DNA of 64,000 nucleotides from NCBI RefSeq assembly GCF_019511375.1, contig NZ_JAEUAO010000002.1, positions 434,001 to 498,000 of the forward strand, read 5' to 3'. The stretch is from Rhizobium herbae (GTDB lineage Bacteria; Pseudomonadota; Alphaproteobacteria; Rhizobiales; Rhizobiaceae). The translations under genes and the position numbers were made by a program. The stretch's first letter is position 1. Every line of letters begins with the position of its first letter. Under the pieces are notes generated by a model. The model saw nothing but the letters and a program-made list of their open reading frames with translations. It was not told the DNA's origin and made no database searches. Positions 11,274-20,688 of this stretch are shown in pieces.

Positions 11274-12101
11274 ATGAACCGCACTTACTACGCCCCCACG
11301 GGCGGCGTTCCGCCGCAGACGCAGTTGCTTACCGACCGCGCCGTCTTTACCGAGGCCTATGCCATCATCCCCAAGGGCGTGATGATGGACATCGTTGCCA
11401 GTTACCTGCCGTTTTGGGAAGGCACCCGGGCGTGGGTCCTGTCGCGGCCGCTCTCCGGCTTTACCGAGACCTTCTCGCAATACATCATGGAAGTGGCGCC
11501 GAAAGGCGGCAGCGACAGGCCGGAGCCGGATGCGGACGCCGAGGGTGTTCTGTTCGTCGTCGAGGGCGAGCTGACCGTGACGCTGGACGGCAAGGCCCAC
11601 CAGATGTCACCCGGCGGTTACGCTTTCATTCCGCCGGCCAGCGCATGGGCCGTGCGCAACGCCAGTGACAAGCCGGTGCGGTTCCACTGGATACGCAAGA
11701 TCTACGAGGCCGTCGACGGTCTTGACGTGCCACCCGCATTGTTCCTCAACGAAGCGGATATCACCCCTGATCCAATGCCAGGCACCGAAGGCAAATGGGC
11801 GACGACGCGCTTCGTGAACACCGCCGACCTGCGCCACGACATGCATGTGACGATCGTCACCTTCGAACCGGGCGCGGTGATCCCCTTTGCCGAAACCCAT
11901 GTCATGGAGCATGGCCTCTACGTTCTGGAGGGCAAGGCGGTCTACCGGCTCAATCAGGATTGGGTGGAGGTCGAGGCAGGCGACTATATGTGGCTGCGCG
12001 CCTTCTGTCCGCAGGCCTGTTACGCGGGCGGCCCCGGCAAGTTCCGCTATCTGCTCTACAAGGACGTCAACCGCCACATGAAGCTGAAGCCGCGTCTCTG
12101 A
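11274..12101 (+). CDS. (S)-ureidoglycine aminohydrolase (bicupin)
   Basis: This 275-residue protein has two cupin domains, roughly residues 60-150 and 180-270, and matches the (S)-ureidoglycine aminohydrolase family that releases ammonia from ureidoglycine during purine/allantoin breakdown. The second cupin, starting near VTIVTFEPGAVIPFAETHVMEHG, contains the His/Glu metal ligands expected for a manganese enzyme. Length fits the family (about 260-280). No other purine-degradation gene is adjacent, so it is separated from its pathway partners here. CCAGG upstream of the ATG gives a modest ribosome site. Confidence 0.85.
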   Translation: MNRTYYAPTGGVPPQTQLLTDRAVFTEAYAIIPKGVMMDIVASYLPFWEGTRAWVLSRPLSGFTETFSQYIMEVAPKGGSDRPEPDADAEGVLFVVEGELTVTLDGKAHQMSPGGYAFIPPASAWAVRNASDKPVRFHWIRKIYEAVDGLDVPPALFLNEADITPDPMPGTEGKWATTRFVNTADLRHDMHVTIVTFEPGAVIPFAETHVMEHGLYVLEGKAVYRLNQDWVEVEAGDYMWLRAFCPQACYAGGPGKFRYLLYKDVNRHMKLKPRL

Positions 12102-12143
12102 AGAATGAGGCCGCCGTAGGGGCGGTCATCCCCTGCCGGATTG

Positions 12144-12332
12144 TCAGGCAAGGCCGGCGGGGATCGGCGAGATGGCACGGTCGCTGCCATAGTCCCGCTG
12201 ATGCGCGATATGCCCGCGAACCCGGCGGGGAGCGGAGTTGATCTCGATGACCGGCAGCTCGAAAGCGCCGTCCGCATAGGTCCCGGTATCGGCGGTATCG
12301 TCGCACTTGGGCTTGAGCAGATTGAAGATCAT
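12144..12332 (-). CDS. Small hypothetical protein (62 aa)
   Basis: The frame starts MIFNLLKPKCDDTADTGTY and runs 62 residues. The ATG at 12332 has GGGAGGA seven bases upstream, which is the main reason to accept it; the upstream in-frame extension has no such site. I recognise no domain, signal or membrane helix. It is convergent with the ureidoglycine enzyme, 42 bases away. A CtrA-like TTAACCAT sequence lies about 80 bases upstream. Confidence 0.5.
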   Translation of the reverse strand: MIFNLLKPKCDDTADTGTYADGAFELPVIEINSAPRRVRGHIAHQRDYGSDRAISPIPAGLA

Positions 12333-12409
12333 CTGTGGTCCTCCCGGTTCTCGAATCAACGGCCGATCCGCTGACCTCCCACGCTGCTAACCGGAAAATA
12401 GTTAAAAAA

Positions 12410-12417
12410 TTAACCAT
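12410..12417 (+). promoter_or_regulatory. CtrA-like half-site TTAACCAT
   Basis: An exact TTAACCAT sits in an AT-rich patch (GTTAAAAAATTAACCATG) between two small divergent or tandem minus-strand ORFs. TTAACCAT is a known CtrA-box half-site in alphaproteobacteria. The paired TTAA lies only four bases away rather than seven, so full CtrA binding is uncertain. Confidence 0.3.
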
Positions 12418-12533
12418 GTTTTCCCGAGTAAATTGTAGCGTAGCACCCCCGCATGACGGGAGAGAGTCATACGGGGTAGATATGGCATCCTTGCGTCGGA
12501 GGTTCGTCATGCCGCCGGTGGGATCTCCCCAGG

Positions 12534-12695
12534 TCAGTTCAGCGGCCGGGAAACCAGCTCTTCTTTCAGAATTCTGAGAGCTTCGTCGAGCGCATCGACA
12601 AGCAGGTCGGTCAACCTGTCGGCATCGCCTTCCTGCAGGAACAGGGCGATGGCTGCGTCTTGCGGGAGGGGCGCGTAGTCGATCGTGTTCGACAT
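12534..12695 (-). CDS. Very small hypothetical protein (53 aa)
   Basis: This frame begins MSNTIDYAPLPQDAAIALF and ends ELVSRPLN. It is acidic and would form one or two amphipathic helices (residues 12-48, rich in Leu, Asp, Ala). AAAGGAC lies about five to ten bases before the ATG at 12695. It has no recognisable domain. Regular codon use and an orderly amphipathic pattern make it more likely real than a random frame, but a protein-level comparison is needed. Confidence 0.45.
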   Translation of the reverse strand: MSNTIDYAPLPQDAAIALFLQEGDADRLTDLLVDALDEALRILKEELVSRPLN

Positions 12696-12884
12696 GTCAT
12701 TGTCCTTTGCTGGCCGGCTTCATGCCGGTTAAGAGGACAGGCTACGCCGCGTCGCTTGCGCCGGGCTTGAACGACCGGTGTGGCCATCCGAGGAAAAGAA
12801 AATGGTGCGACAGAAGGTGCGATGGAATACCCGACCGCAGGAAGGCCATAAACCATTGAAGTAATATATGTCCAGGAACAAATA

Positions 12885-12960
12885 TGGTGCCGCTTGCAGG
12901 ACTCGAACCTGCGACCCCATCATTACGAATGATGTGCTCTACCACCTGAGCTAAAGCGGC
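12885..12960 (-). tRNA. tRNA-Thr (anticodon CGT)
   Basis: The minus strand folds as a full cloverleaf: acceptor GCCGCTT pairs with AAGCGGC, anticodon stem CATCA/TGATG holds loop TTCGTAA with anticodon CGT, and the T arm is GCAGG-TTCGAGT-CCTGC. The CCA end is encoded. It reads ACG codons. Confidence 0.97.
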
Positions 12961-13002
12961 CCGCAAACGTTCCGCGGGTGCCGCGGAGCGATGTGTGAGG
13001 GG

Positions 13003-13031
13003 CTGATACCTGCAAACCGACGGGATTTCAA
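13003..13031 (-). promoter_or_regulatory. Predicted promoter of tRNA-Thr
   Basis: On the minus strand TTGAAA (13026-13031) and TATCAG (13003-13008) are separated by 17 bases, about 40 bases before the tRNA 5' end. Both hexamers are close to sigma-70 consensus. Confidence 0.5.
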
Positions 13032-13084
13032 GCCATCAGTTTGCAGAACCGGAAAAAACCTCGGGACGACGCAAAGGTGCTGTC

Positions 13085-14044
13085 TTACAGCGCCAGTCTC
13101 TGGCGCGCTTCGTCATATTCGCGGGCAAGGCGATCGACCAATGCGGATACCGGTCCTATCTCCGTGACGGCGCCGATGCCCTGGCCGCAGCCCCAGATAT
13201 CCTTCCAGGCCTTCGCGCCCCTTGTGGCGGTCTCGAAATCCATCTTCGACGGATCGGCCTGGGGCAGCTGCTCGGGATCCATGCCGGCGGCGACGATCGA
13301 GGGTTTCAGGTAGTTGCCGTGAATGCCGGTGAAGAAGTTGGAATAGACGATGTCATTGGCACTGCTGTCGACGATCATCTGCTTGTAGGCGTCGCTGGCG
13401 CGCGCCTCCGTTGTGGCGATGAAGGCCGAGCCGACATAGGCCATGTCGGCGCCCATCGCCTGTGCGGCAAGCACGGCACCGCCGGTGGAAATCGCGCCCG
13501 AGAGCAGGAGTGGCCCGTCGAACCAGGTGCGAATCTCCTGGACCAGGGCGAAGGGCGAGAGCGTTCCGGCATGGCCGCCGGCGCCGGCGGCAACCGCGAT
13601 CAGGCCGTCGGCGCCCTTGCGGATGGCGGAATTGGCGTGGCGATTGTTGATCACATCATGCAGCACGATGCCGCCATAGGAATGGATCGCCGCATTCACT
13701 TCCGGCACGGCACCCAGCGAGGAAATCACGATCGGGACCTGGTATTTGACACACAGCATCAGGTCGTGCTCGAGCCGCTTGTTGGACTTGTGGACGATCT
13801 GATTGACGGCGAAGGGGGCTGCCGGCCTGCCGGGACTGCGGGCGTTGTGCGCCGCAAGTTCTTCCGTGATCTCGGCAAGCCATTCATCCAGCTGCGCTTC
13901 CGGCCGGGCGTTCAGCGCGGGAAACGAGCCGACGACGCCGGCCTTGCACTGGGCAATCGTCAGGGCTGGATGCGAGATGATGAACAGGGGCGCTGCGACG
14001 ACGGGCAGCCGCGTGGTGCCGTTGAGAAGGGCTGGCAATGACAA
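13085..14044 (-). CDS. Nitronate monooxygenase (2-nitropropane dioxygenase family)
   Basis: This 319-residue FMN-dependent TIM-barrel enzyme belongs to the nitronate monooxygenase/enoyl reductase-like family. It has the phosphate-binding GAGGHAG segment with the catalytic histidine, and GADMAYVGSAF in the second FMN-binding loop. Family members oxidise alkyl nitronates such as propionate-3-nitronate; some relatives act in fatty-acid metabolism. GGGAGC is eight to fourteen bases upstream of the ATG. The operator at 14069-14090 matches those of fadD and fadE, which suggests a physiological link to fatty-acid breakdown rather than only detoxification. Confidence 0.9.
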   Translation of the reverse strand: MSLPALLNGTTRLPVVAAPLFIISHPALTIAQCKAGVVGSFPALNARPEAQLDEWLAEITEELAAHNARSPGRPAAPFAVNQIVHKSNKRLEHDLMLCVKYQVPIVISSLGAVPEVNAAIHSYGGIVLHDVINNRHANSAIRKGADGLIAVAAGAGGHAGTLSPFALVQEIRTWFDGPLLLSGAISTGGAVLAAQAMGADMAYVGSAFIATTEARASDAYKQMIVDSSANDIVYSNFFTGIHGNYLKPSIVAAGMDPEQLPQADPSKMDFETATRGAKAWKDIWGCGQGIGAVTEIGPVSALVDRLAREYDEARQRLAL

Positions 14045-14068
14045 GAGTTCGCTCCCGGTGGTTCAATC

Positions 14069-14090
14069 TTTGACGTTTTCGTAAACGTAA
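14069..14090 (-). promoter_or_regulatory. Fatty-acid-type operator upstream of the nitronate monooxygenase
   Basis: The sequence TTTGACGTTT-TC-GTAAACGTAA is an imperfect palindrome 25 bases ahead of the start codon. It shares both half-sites with the sites before fadD and fadE. The rest of the 388-base gap (14045-14432) shows no gene I can support. Confidence 0.6.
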
Positions 14091-14432
14091 GAACTTTATC
14101 AGCGCGGATGGATTTTGCAAAGGGTGCTTGAACGCTCCCTATCCGGCAAGCCGGGCAAAACCACCGGGTTTTCCCCGCCGCCGGCTGTCAGTTTGACGCG
14201 CGAGGCTTGCAGATCGCGACGTCAGCAGTTACCCAATTGTTAACACATCCAAAAGTGCGCCTTGTTTTCCAGGAGCCACGGCGGATGCTCAAGGAACGAA
14301 AGCGCTGCCGCACCGCAAGGCTTTCGCGACAATGTTGATCGGCATGCCCGCCGGCCAGAGAGCTTCGGCTCCAGTGCGGCATGCCCTGCAGCGCGGCCCC
14401 ATGCCGGTCGTCTGCATCAAGAAGGACGGATA

Positions 14433-15575
14433 GTGAGCGGACTGGAAACTGCCATCAGACATGCGCTGGAGCGCTCCGACCGGGCGAATTCCGAAACACG
14501 GGCGCGTATCTATCAGTCGGCGCGAAACGCGCTCGAGGCCGGCCTCAGGAAGCAGGACGTGCACGATCCGAATGTGATCGCCCAGCAGCGCCACCGCCTC
14601 GAAGCGATCATCCATGCCATCGAAGTCGAGGAACGTGCGGCGCTGAAGGCTGCGTCCGTGGCGCCCGCGGTTCGTCTGGATGCTCGTCTTGACGATGACG
14701 GGGCTGCCTCGGCGGCGCTCGACGACAGGGTTCACATGCCGCCGGAACGAGCCGCCGGGGAAGCAGTAGGCCCCGTGGTCGATGACGGGCTTGCCGGCGT
14801 GCGTCCCGACCGCCGCGAGGCAAACCGCGCGCCGGAGGCAGCCCCCTTCGAACCGGTCGCCGGCAAACGCGGCAAGAAAGCCGCGGCAGTCGCCGCGTTG
14901 CCAAAGCCCCGCCGGCGCAAGCGCGACCGCTTGCTGTCCTTCGTCATGGTTGTGGCGACCCTCGTTGCCGCTATCGGGACGGCGGCCTGGTGGGCGCAAA
15001 CCAGCGGCCTTCTGAAATCGGCCGCCGAGCGCGATACCAGCGTTGCCAATCCGCCCTCGACCGTAATGTCCGAGGATTTCGACGGCGGCGAGGGGCTGAG
15101 GACGCTCGGAGCCCAGTCGGGTTTTTCCGGCGACTGGGTCGAGGTGTTCAAGCCTGCCGACGCAGGCAAGGTCACGGCGGGCAGCCGTGCGACGGCTGAT
15201 GCTGTCAGCGACGAGAGCGGTCAACGCTTGCGCATCACCTCCGCGACCGCCGGGGCTGACGGAAACGTCCGGATCGAAATCCCGGCGTCGGTTCTCGGGC
15301 AGATTTCCGGCAAGACGTCGACCGTGGCACTCAGCGTTCGAGCCGATGCGGGCAAGCAGACGCAGTTTTCCGTCGAATGCGACTTCTCCTCGCTGGGCGA
15401 CTGCGGCCGTCATCGCTTCACGGTGAACGAGGAAACCAGCGACATGCTGTTCAAGGTGACGTTCGACCGCAGTCTGGCGCCGAGCGCTCCCGGGCATATG
15501 CTGATCAACAGCGACCTGGCGGGTACCGGCAACAGCCTCGACCTGTTCGCCGTCCGCATTCTTCCCGGGCAATGA
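14433..15575 (+). CDS. Single-pass membrane protein, hypothetical
   Basis: A 380-residue protein with a charged, probably helical cytoplasmic N-terminus (about 1-95), a variable linker rich in Ala, Arg and Pro, a basic stretch PKPRRRKRDR, one membrane helix at roughly residues 170-192 (FVMVVATLVAAIGTAAWWA) and a C-terminal domain that would face the periplasm. The C-terminal part looks like a beta-rich domain (DFDGGEG to the end) with two cysteines. The GTG start at 14433 has AAGGACGG just upstream; the longer frame from 14262 has no ribosome site. I do not recognise the family. It is convergent with the PPK2 gene. Confidence 0.72.
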   Translation: MSGLETAIRHALERSDRANSETRARIYQSARNALEAGLRKQDVHDPNVIAQQRHRLEAIIHAIEVEERAALKAASVAPAVRLDARLDDDGAASAALDDRVHMPPERAAGEAVGPVVDDGLAGVRPDRREANRAPEAAPFEPVAGKRGKKAAAVAALPKPRRRKRDRLLSFVMVVATLVAAIGTAAWWAQTSGLLKSAAERDTSVANPPSTVMSEDFDGGEGLRTLGAQSGFSGDWVEVFKPADAGKVTAGSRATADAVSDESGQRLRITSATAGADGNVRIEIPASVLGQISGKTSTVALSVRADAGKQTQFSVECDFSSLGDCGRHRFTVNEETSDMLFKVTFDRSLAPSAPGHMLINSDLAGTGNSLDLFAVRILPGQ

Positions 15576-15607
15576 ACGCAGTGGCCGGGTGAAGAAGCGG
15601 CGAAGCG

Positions 15608-16531
15608 CTACTTCACGAAGCCCGGTCCAGAGCCGAGAATCTTGCCGTCGATCTCGCCGATCGCGTCCTCGTCCTTGCCGTCATAATCGAGCGTCTTCAG
15701 CATGTGACGGATGATGTCGAGGCGGGCGCGGCGCTTGTCGTTGGCATGGACGATCGTCCAGGGCGCATGTTCGGTATGGGTTTCCTCGAGCATCCGGTCA
15801 CGCGCTTCGGTGTAGAGGTCCCATTTCGTCAGCGCGGCGATATCCATCGGCGAGAGCTTCCACACCTTCAGCGGATCGTGCCGCCGGTCGTGGAACCGCT
15901 TCAACTGCATCTCGCGGCCGATATCCAGCCAGAATTTGAAAAGGTGAATACCGTCGCCGGTGATAAGCCCCTCGAACCGTGGCGTCTGTTTGAGAAACCG
16001 CTTGTTCTGCTCGGGTGTGCAGAAGCCCATGACCGGCTCGACGCCACCCCGATTGTACCAGGAGCGGTCGAACATGACGAACTCGCCGGCCGTTGGAAAA
16101 TGCGCGATGTAGCGCTGATAATACCATTGCCCCCGTTCCGTCTCGGTCGGCTTGGGCAGTGCGACGACGCGAGCGGAGCGAGGATTCATGTAGGATCGCG
16201 TCGCGTAGATCGCACCACCCTTTCCGGCGGCATCGCGACCCTCGAAGATCGCCATCACGCGCTTGCCCGTCGCCTGCAGCCAGAACTGAACCTTGACGAG
16301 TTCGATCTGCAGTTTCTTCAGCGCTGCGTCATAGTCGCTGCCGTCGAATTTCTTGTCGTAGGGAAAGCCGCCAGAGGCCAGCGCCTCCTTGTCGATCCAA
16401 CTCGGCAGTTCGGGGTTGTCGATATCGAAAACCCGCTCCTTGCCGTTGACGACGAGTTTGACCGGCTGCGTTTTTTCGATCCCCACCACGATAGGTTCCC
16501 CTTCTGCATTTTCCGCCGGTCGCGATTTCAT
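15608..16531 (-). CDS. ppk2: Polyphosphate kinase 2
   Basis: PPK2 uses polyphosphate to phosphorylate nucleoside diphosphates or monophosphates, or runs in reverse. The product shows the Walker A loop [13 protein letters not shown], the lid arginines, and the Walker B-type [11 protein letters not shown] motif. The 307-residue start at 16531 gives the length of the Sinorhizobium PPK2 proteins as I recall them, but no good ribosome site is visible there; an ATG at 16567 or a TTG at 16648 are alternatives. It is divergent from phoR and so sits at the head of the phosphate regulon block, which fits a role in phosphate storage. Confidence 0.92.
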   Translation of the reverse strand: MKSRPAENAEGEPIVVGIEKTQPVKLVVNGKERVFDIDNPELPSWIDKEALASGGFPYDKKFDGSDYDAALKKLQIELVKVQFWLQATGKRVMAIFEGRDAAGKGGAIYATRSYMNPRSARVVALPKPTETERGQWYYQRYIAHFPTAGEFVMFDRSWYNRGGVEPVMGFCTPEQNKRFLKQTPRFEGLITGDGIHLFKFWLDIGREMQLKRFHDRRHDPLKVWKLSPMDIAALTKWDLYTEARDRMLEETHTEHAPWTIVHANDKRRARLDIIRHMLKTLDYDGKDEDAIGEIDGKILGSGPGFVK

Positions 16532-16546
16532 GGGAGGAGGCCACAA

Positions 16547-16563
16547 TTGAATTGCGAATTCAA
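16547..16563. promoter_or_regulatory. Palindrome TTGAATT-GCG-AATTCAA in the ppk2/phoR divergent region
   Basis: Seven-base arms flank a 3-base centre. Fourteen bases of this element (AATTGCGAATTCAA) recur at 51120-51133 upstream of the TauE-type gene. It may be a binding site for a shared regulator; none is known to me. Confidence 0.35.
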
Positions 16564-16632
16564 GCATGCCGTGAAAATCATTGTCATGAACCTCCGATAT
16601 CACCGGCTGATTGCATGCCGGTAAGAGAGAGT

Positions 16633-17874
16633 ATGTTGGAAGAGACAAAGACAGTCTGGGAGCGCCTGAAGGACAGGGCTCGCGCGGAGAAGTGGATCAT
16701 CGGCCTGTCGGCCATCGTCGCGGCGGCGCTCGTATTGGCCGGCATTCACACCGTCGCGGTGCTGCTGTTCTGGATAGTCTGGATGGCGGCGCTTTTCAGC
16801 CGTTCGACCGACACCACGCCGCCCGCCGTCCCCGTGTCCCAGGCGGTGGCCGAGGAAACGGATCTGAGTATGCTGGCTGCGGCCTTCCACGCGCTCGACA
16901 CGCCGATCCTCGTGGTTGCGCCCGACGAAACCGTGGTTCTGCAGAACCATGCGGCCGAAAAGGCCTTCGGCACGATCCCGGCCAACACCGATCTTTCCGC
17001 ACGGGTTCGCTCGCCCGGGATCCTCGACATGGTCCGGGAGACGATCGCCACCGGCAAGGTAAACCAGATCGAACATTCCGAGCGGTTCCCGTCGGAATCG
17101 GTCTACATCGTGCGCGTCGCGCCAGCCGAGATCGGATCGCCTAACGAGCGGCTCTATGTTCTTTCCTATCGCGACATATCGCAGGCACGCCGCATCGACC
17201 GGATGCGCTCCGATTTCGTCGCCAATGCCAGCCATGAACTGAGAACGCCACTTGCCTCGCTGCGCGGCTTCATCGAGACGCTGCAGGGGCCGGCGCGCAA
17301 CGATGCCAAGGCGCACGAGAAATTCCTCGGCATCATGCACGAGCAGGCGACGCGTATGAGCCGCCTTGTCGATGATCTGCTTTCGCTGTCGCGGCTGGAA
17401 CTCAAATCCCACATTGCGCCGGACGAGGCGGTCGACCTCGCGCCGCTGCTCGGTCATGTGCGGGATGCGCTGTCGCCGCTGGCGGAAGATGTCGGTGTGG
17501 AGATTTCGCTGGTCGTGCCGGATGATCCGGTCGTCGTTCAGGGCGATCGCGACGAACTGACCGAGGTTTTCGAAAATCTGATCGAAAACGCCTGCAAATA
17601 CGGCCAGGAGGGAAAAATGGTCGAAGTGACGCTCTCCGGTGGCGGCGACGCGCCGGCTGAAGTGTCCGTCCGCGATTACGGGCCTGGCATCCCTGCAGAG
17701 CACGTTCCGCGTCTTACCGAACGATTCTACCGGGTTAACGTAGAAGCCAGCCGGTCGAAAAAAGGCACCGGGCTTGGGCTTGCCATCGTCAAGCATATCC
17801 TCACCCGGCACCGCGCCAGATTGCTCGTCCAGTCGGAAATCGGCAAGGGCACCGTGTTTACCGTAAGGTTTTGA
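16633..17874 (+). CDS. phoR: Phosphate regulon sensor histidine kinase
   Basis: PhoR senses phosphate status through the Pst-PhoU complex and phosphorylates PhoB. The 413-residue product has a hydrophobic N-terminal hairpin (residues about 17-52), a PAS-type domain (about 80-185), the H-box [16 protein letters not shown] with phospho-accepting His201, and the ATPase motifs N ([11 protein letters not shown]), G1 ([10 protein letters not shown]) and G2 ([11 protein letters not shown]). I use the ATG at 16633; an ATG at 16615 is possible, and neither has a strong ribosome site. It is followed by the pst-pho operon but separated by a PHO box. Confidence 0.95.
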   Translation: MLEETKTVWERLKDRARAEKWIIGLSAIVAAALVLAGIHTVAVLLFWIVWMAALFSRSTDTTPPAVPVSQAVAEETDLSMLAAAFHALDTPILVVAPDETVVLQNHAAEKAFGTIPANTDLSARVRSPGILDMVRETIATGKVNQIEHSERFPSESVYIVRVAPAEIGSPNERLYVLSYRDISQARRIDRMRSDFVANASHELRTPLASLRGFIETLQGPARNDAKAHEKFLGIMHEQATRMSRLVDDLLSLSRLELKSHIAPDEAVDLAPLLGHVRDALSPLAEDVGVEISLVVPDDPVVVQGDRDELTEVFENLIENACKYGQEGKMVEVTLSGGGDAPAEVSVRDYGPGIPAEHVPRLTERFYRVNVEASRSKKGTGLGLAIVKHILTRHRARLLVQSEIGKGTVFTVRF

Positions 17875-17935
17875 CACAAACCGGCTCCCCGAAAAGTCAC
17901 AAATCTGTTTAATGAAGTAAATTCAATAGTTTAAG

Positions 17936-17968
17936 CTGTCACAAATGTTTCGTGAAATTGACATAAAA
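17936..17968 (+). promoter_or_regulatory. PHO box upstream of pstS
   Basis: Three 7-base units spaced by AT-rich 4-base linkers follow the 11-base period of PhoB sites: CTGTCAC-AAAT, GTTTCGT-GAAA, TTGACAT-AAAA. The first and third fit the CTGTCAT consensus well. It lies about 100 bases before the pstS start and would activate the operon under phosphate limitation. Confidence 0.75.
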
Positions 17969-18068
17969 GGTGAGGCCATCGGGCGCTAACTAGGGCGGCC
18001 GATCGACACGGCGAAAGCGAGCGCTGATGAAAAGCGCACCCACACAAGCCCATTCTGGGAGAATTCTG

Positions 18069-19103
18069 ATGAAAGCCTTGAAACTCACTGTTGCAGCTTT
18101 GGTTGCATCCGCCGCTTTTGCAGGCGTTGCGATTGCCCGCGACCAGATCCAGGTTGCCGGTTCCTCGACGGTTCTGCCTTACGCCAAGATCGTTGCTGAA
18201 ACCTTCGGCGAAACCTTCCCCGACTTCAAGACTCCGATCGTTGAATCGGGCGGCACCGGTGGCGGCCTGAAGGAATTCTGCAAGGGCGTTGGCCCGGAAA
18301 CGATCGACATCGCCAACGCTTCGCGCAAGATCAAGGACAGCGAACTCGAGACCTGCAAGGCAGCCGGCGTCACCGAGATCCAGGAGATCAAGATCGGTTA
18401 TGACGGCATCGTCTTCGCAACCGACGCAGGCAATGCCGAGCTGAAGCTGGTCCCGAAGGACCTCTACCTCGCTCTGGCCGCTGAAATCGTCGTTGACGGC
18501 AAGCTCGTTGCCAACCCGTACAAGAAGTGGTCGGAAATCAACAAGGACCTTCCGGACGTTGAGATCGCGGCCTACATCCCGGGCGAAAAGCACGGCACCC
18601 GCGAAGTGTTCGAAGAGAAGATTCTTGCTGAAGGCTGCAAGGAAGCCGGCGCCAAGGACGTCATCAAGGGCCTCATCGCCGATGAAAAGGAAGCTGCAAA
18701 GAAGTGCGTAGCGGTCCGCAAGGATGGCCTGGCTGTCGATATCGACGGTGACTACACCGAAACGCTCGCCCGCATCGCTTCCAACAAGAACGGCATCGGC
18801 GTCTTCGGTCTGGCCTTCTTTGAAAACAACGCCGACAAGCTGAAGGTCGCAACCGTCAACGGCGTTACGCCGTCGGTCGAGACCATCGCTTCCGGTGAGT
18901 ATCCGGTTTCCCGCCCGCTGTTCTTCTACGTCAAGAAGGCTCACCTTGGCGTGATCCCGGGCCTCAAGGAATATGTCGAGTTCTTCCTTGACGACCAGAT
19001 GATCGGCCCCGACAGCCCGCTCGCCGCGTATGGCCTGGTTTCGGCTCCGGACGCCGAGCGCGAAGAAGGCCGCAAGGCTTTCGCCGCCGGCAACATGCTC
19101 TAA
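18069..19103 (+). CDS. pstS: Phosphate ABC transporter substrate-binding protein
   Basis: PstS is the periplasmic phosphate-binding protein. The 344-residue product starts with a signal peptide (about residues 1-23, ending VAIA-RDQ) and then IQVAGSSTVLPYAK, the phosphate-binding segment; a second ligand region is SGGTGGGLKEF. The ATG at 18069 has GGGAGA upstream and gives a normal signal peptide; the ORF extends 14 codons further upstream with no added sense. Codon use is noticeably biased to the preferred codons (AAG, CTG, GTT), as expected of a strongly expressed protein. It heads the pstSCAB-phoU-phoB operon. Confidence 0.96.
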   Translation: MKALKLTVAALVASAAFAGVAIARDQIQVAGSSTVLPYAKIVAETFGETFPDFKTPIVESGGTGGGLKEFCKGVGPETIDIANASRKIKDSELETCKAAGVTEIQEIKIGYDGIVFATDAGNAELKLVPKDLYLALAAEIVVDGKLVANPYKKWSEINKDLPDVEIAAYIPGEKHGTREVFEEKILAEGCKEAGAKDVIKGLIADEKEAAKKCVAVRKDGLAVDIDGDYTETLARIASNKNGIGVFGLAFFENNADKLKVATVNGVTPSVETIASGEYPVSRPLFFYVKKAHLGVIPGLKEYVEFFLDDQMIGPDSPLAAYGLVSAPDAEREEGRKAFAAGNML

Positions 19104-19118
19104 CAAGCTGAGCAATAT

Positions 19119-19144
19119 CCGCCACGGCAAATTTGCCGTGGCGG
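19119..19144 (+). terminator. Intercistronic stem-loop between pstS and pstC
   Basis: A perfect 26-base palindrome, with arms CCGCCACGGCAAA and complement, begins 15 bases after the pstS stop. There is no U-tract, so it probably stabilises or partially ends the pstS message, giving more PstS than channel protein. Confidence 0.65.
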
Positions 19145-19203
19145 ACCTCCCGCGTTCGGATTTGCCGGCTTTCAGTGATTGTCAAAGCCGGGGGGACATG
19201 CAG

Positions 19204-20688
19204 ATGAACACATCTCTTATTCTTTTGCTTATTTTGATTGTCGGGTTTGCGGCGTATCTCGCCGGACGCTCCCGGGCTATTGCCACCTCGAACGGCAAGC
19301 TTTCGGTTCTCCATTCCCTTCCTGGATATCATGGCACCTATGCAGCGATCTGCGCGATCATCCCGGCGACGATCGTTCTTGCCGTCTGGGCGATTGCAGC
19401 ACCCGCTTATATCGATAGCGCCGTGCGCAACGCACTCCCGCAAACGGTGCTCAGCCAGGGTGCAGCAACCAGCGAACTCGCGCTCGGGCAGGTGAAGTCC
19501 GTTGCCAACGGTTTGAATCTGCTGGATGATGCGGAATTGGCAGCGCTCAACAACGGCTCCGCCAATCTGCGCGACGTGTTGGCCGCAAAAGGTGTTCCAC
19601 TTGCCGGCGAAGGCGAAGCCTACATGGTCAAATCCGCCGCGCAATTCAATCAGATGACTGCGACAAGTCGCGTCTTGATGGCGGTCGTGGTTCTCCTGAT
19701 CTCCGCTGCCGGTGCCGTCTTCGCGCTGCGTGGCATCTCCGCGCCGTTCCGCGCCCGCAATCAGGTCGAGCGCGTCATGCTCTGGACCCTGATGCTCGCC
19801 TCGTCGATCGCCATCCTGACGACGATCGGCATCGTCGGCTCGATGCTGTCGGAAGCGATCCGCTTCTTCAATTCGGTTTCGCCGGCCAGCTTCTTTTTCG
19901 GCACGGTCTGGGATCCGCGTTTCGCCGCAGCCGGCAGCGAGGCGACGCAGGGTCAGTTCGGCCTGCTGCCGCTCCTGGCAGGCACCCTCTACATCGCATT
20001 CGTGGCGATGCTGTTTGCCGTGCCGATCGGCCTCTTCGCGGCGATCTACATGTCCGAATATGCCCGGCCTGGCGTCCGCTCGATCGCCAAGCCGCTTTTG
20101 GAAATCCTCGCCGGCATCCCTACCATCGTCTACGGCTTCTTCGCCCTGGTCACGGTCGGCCCGTTCCTGCGCGATATTTCCGCCCAGTTGAATGGTCTCG
20201 TCACGGGCAACTACGTCTCCTTCATTCAGGCGCAGAGCGTGCTTACGGCCGGTATCGTCATGGGCATCATGCTGATCCCGTTCGTGTCCTCGCTGTCGGA
20301 CGACATCATCACCCAGGTGCCGCGTGCCCTGCGCGACGGTTCGCTCGGGCTGGGTGCCACCCGGTCGGAAACGATCAAGAAGGTCGTCCTGCCGGCAGCG
20401 CTGCCGGGCATCGTCGGTGCCCTGCTTCTCACCGCGTCGCGTGCCGTCGGTGAAACCATGATCGTGGTGCTTGCCGCAGGCGTTGCCGCGCGCATGCAGC
20501 TCAATCCCTTCGAGGCGATGACGACGGTCACCGTCAAGATCGTCAATCAGCTGACCGGCGACCTTGAGTTCAACTCGCCGCAGACGCTGGTGGCTTTCGC
20601 GCTCGGGATCACGCTGTTCTGCATCACGCTCTGCCTCAACATCTATGCACTCTACATTGTGCGCAAATATCGGGAACAGTACGAATGA
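19204..20688 (+). CDS. pstC: Phosphate ABC transporter permease PstC, extended form
   Basis: PstC is one of the two membrane channels of the high-affinity phosphate importer. At 494 residues it is about 170 longer than enterobacterial PstC. The extra part is N-terminal: one helix at residues 4-20, a second near 45-65, then about 90 residues that probably face the periplasm, before the usual six-helix domain from about residue 190. The ABC-contact loop is LGATRSETIKKVVLPAALPGI. Two start codons are possible (19198 and 19204); spacing from GGGGGG favours 19204. The stop overlaps the pstA start by four bases. Confidence 0.93.
   Translation: MNTSLILLLILIVGFAAYLAGRSRAIATSNGKLSVLHSLPGYHGTYAAICAIIPATIVLAVWAIAAPAYIDSAVRNALPQTVLSQGAATSELALGQVKSVANGLNLLDDAELAALNNGSANLRDVLAAKGVPLAGEGEAYMVKSAAQFNQMTATSRVLMAVVVLLISAAGAVFALRGISAPFRARNQVERVMLWTLMLASSIAILTTIGIVGSMLSEAIRFFNSVSPASFFFGTVWDPRFAAAGSEATQGQFGLLPLLAGTLYIAFVAMLFAVPIGLFAAIYMSEYARPGVRSIAKPLLEILAGIPTIVYGFFALVTVGPFLRDISAQLNGLVTGNYVSFIQAQSVLTAGIVMGIMLIPFVSSLSDDIITQVPRALRDGSLGLGATRSETIKKVVLPAALPGIVGALLLTASRAVGETMIVVLAAGVAARMQLNPFEAMTTVTVKIVNQLTGDLEFNSPQTLVAFALGITLFCITLCLNIYALYIVRKYREQYE

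Noticed and set aside
12729-12966. Minus-strand ORFs over tRNA-Thr
   Set aside because: They translate the tRNA itself (the familiar VVEHIIRNDGVAGSSPASG string) and are not genes.
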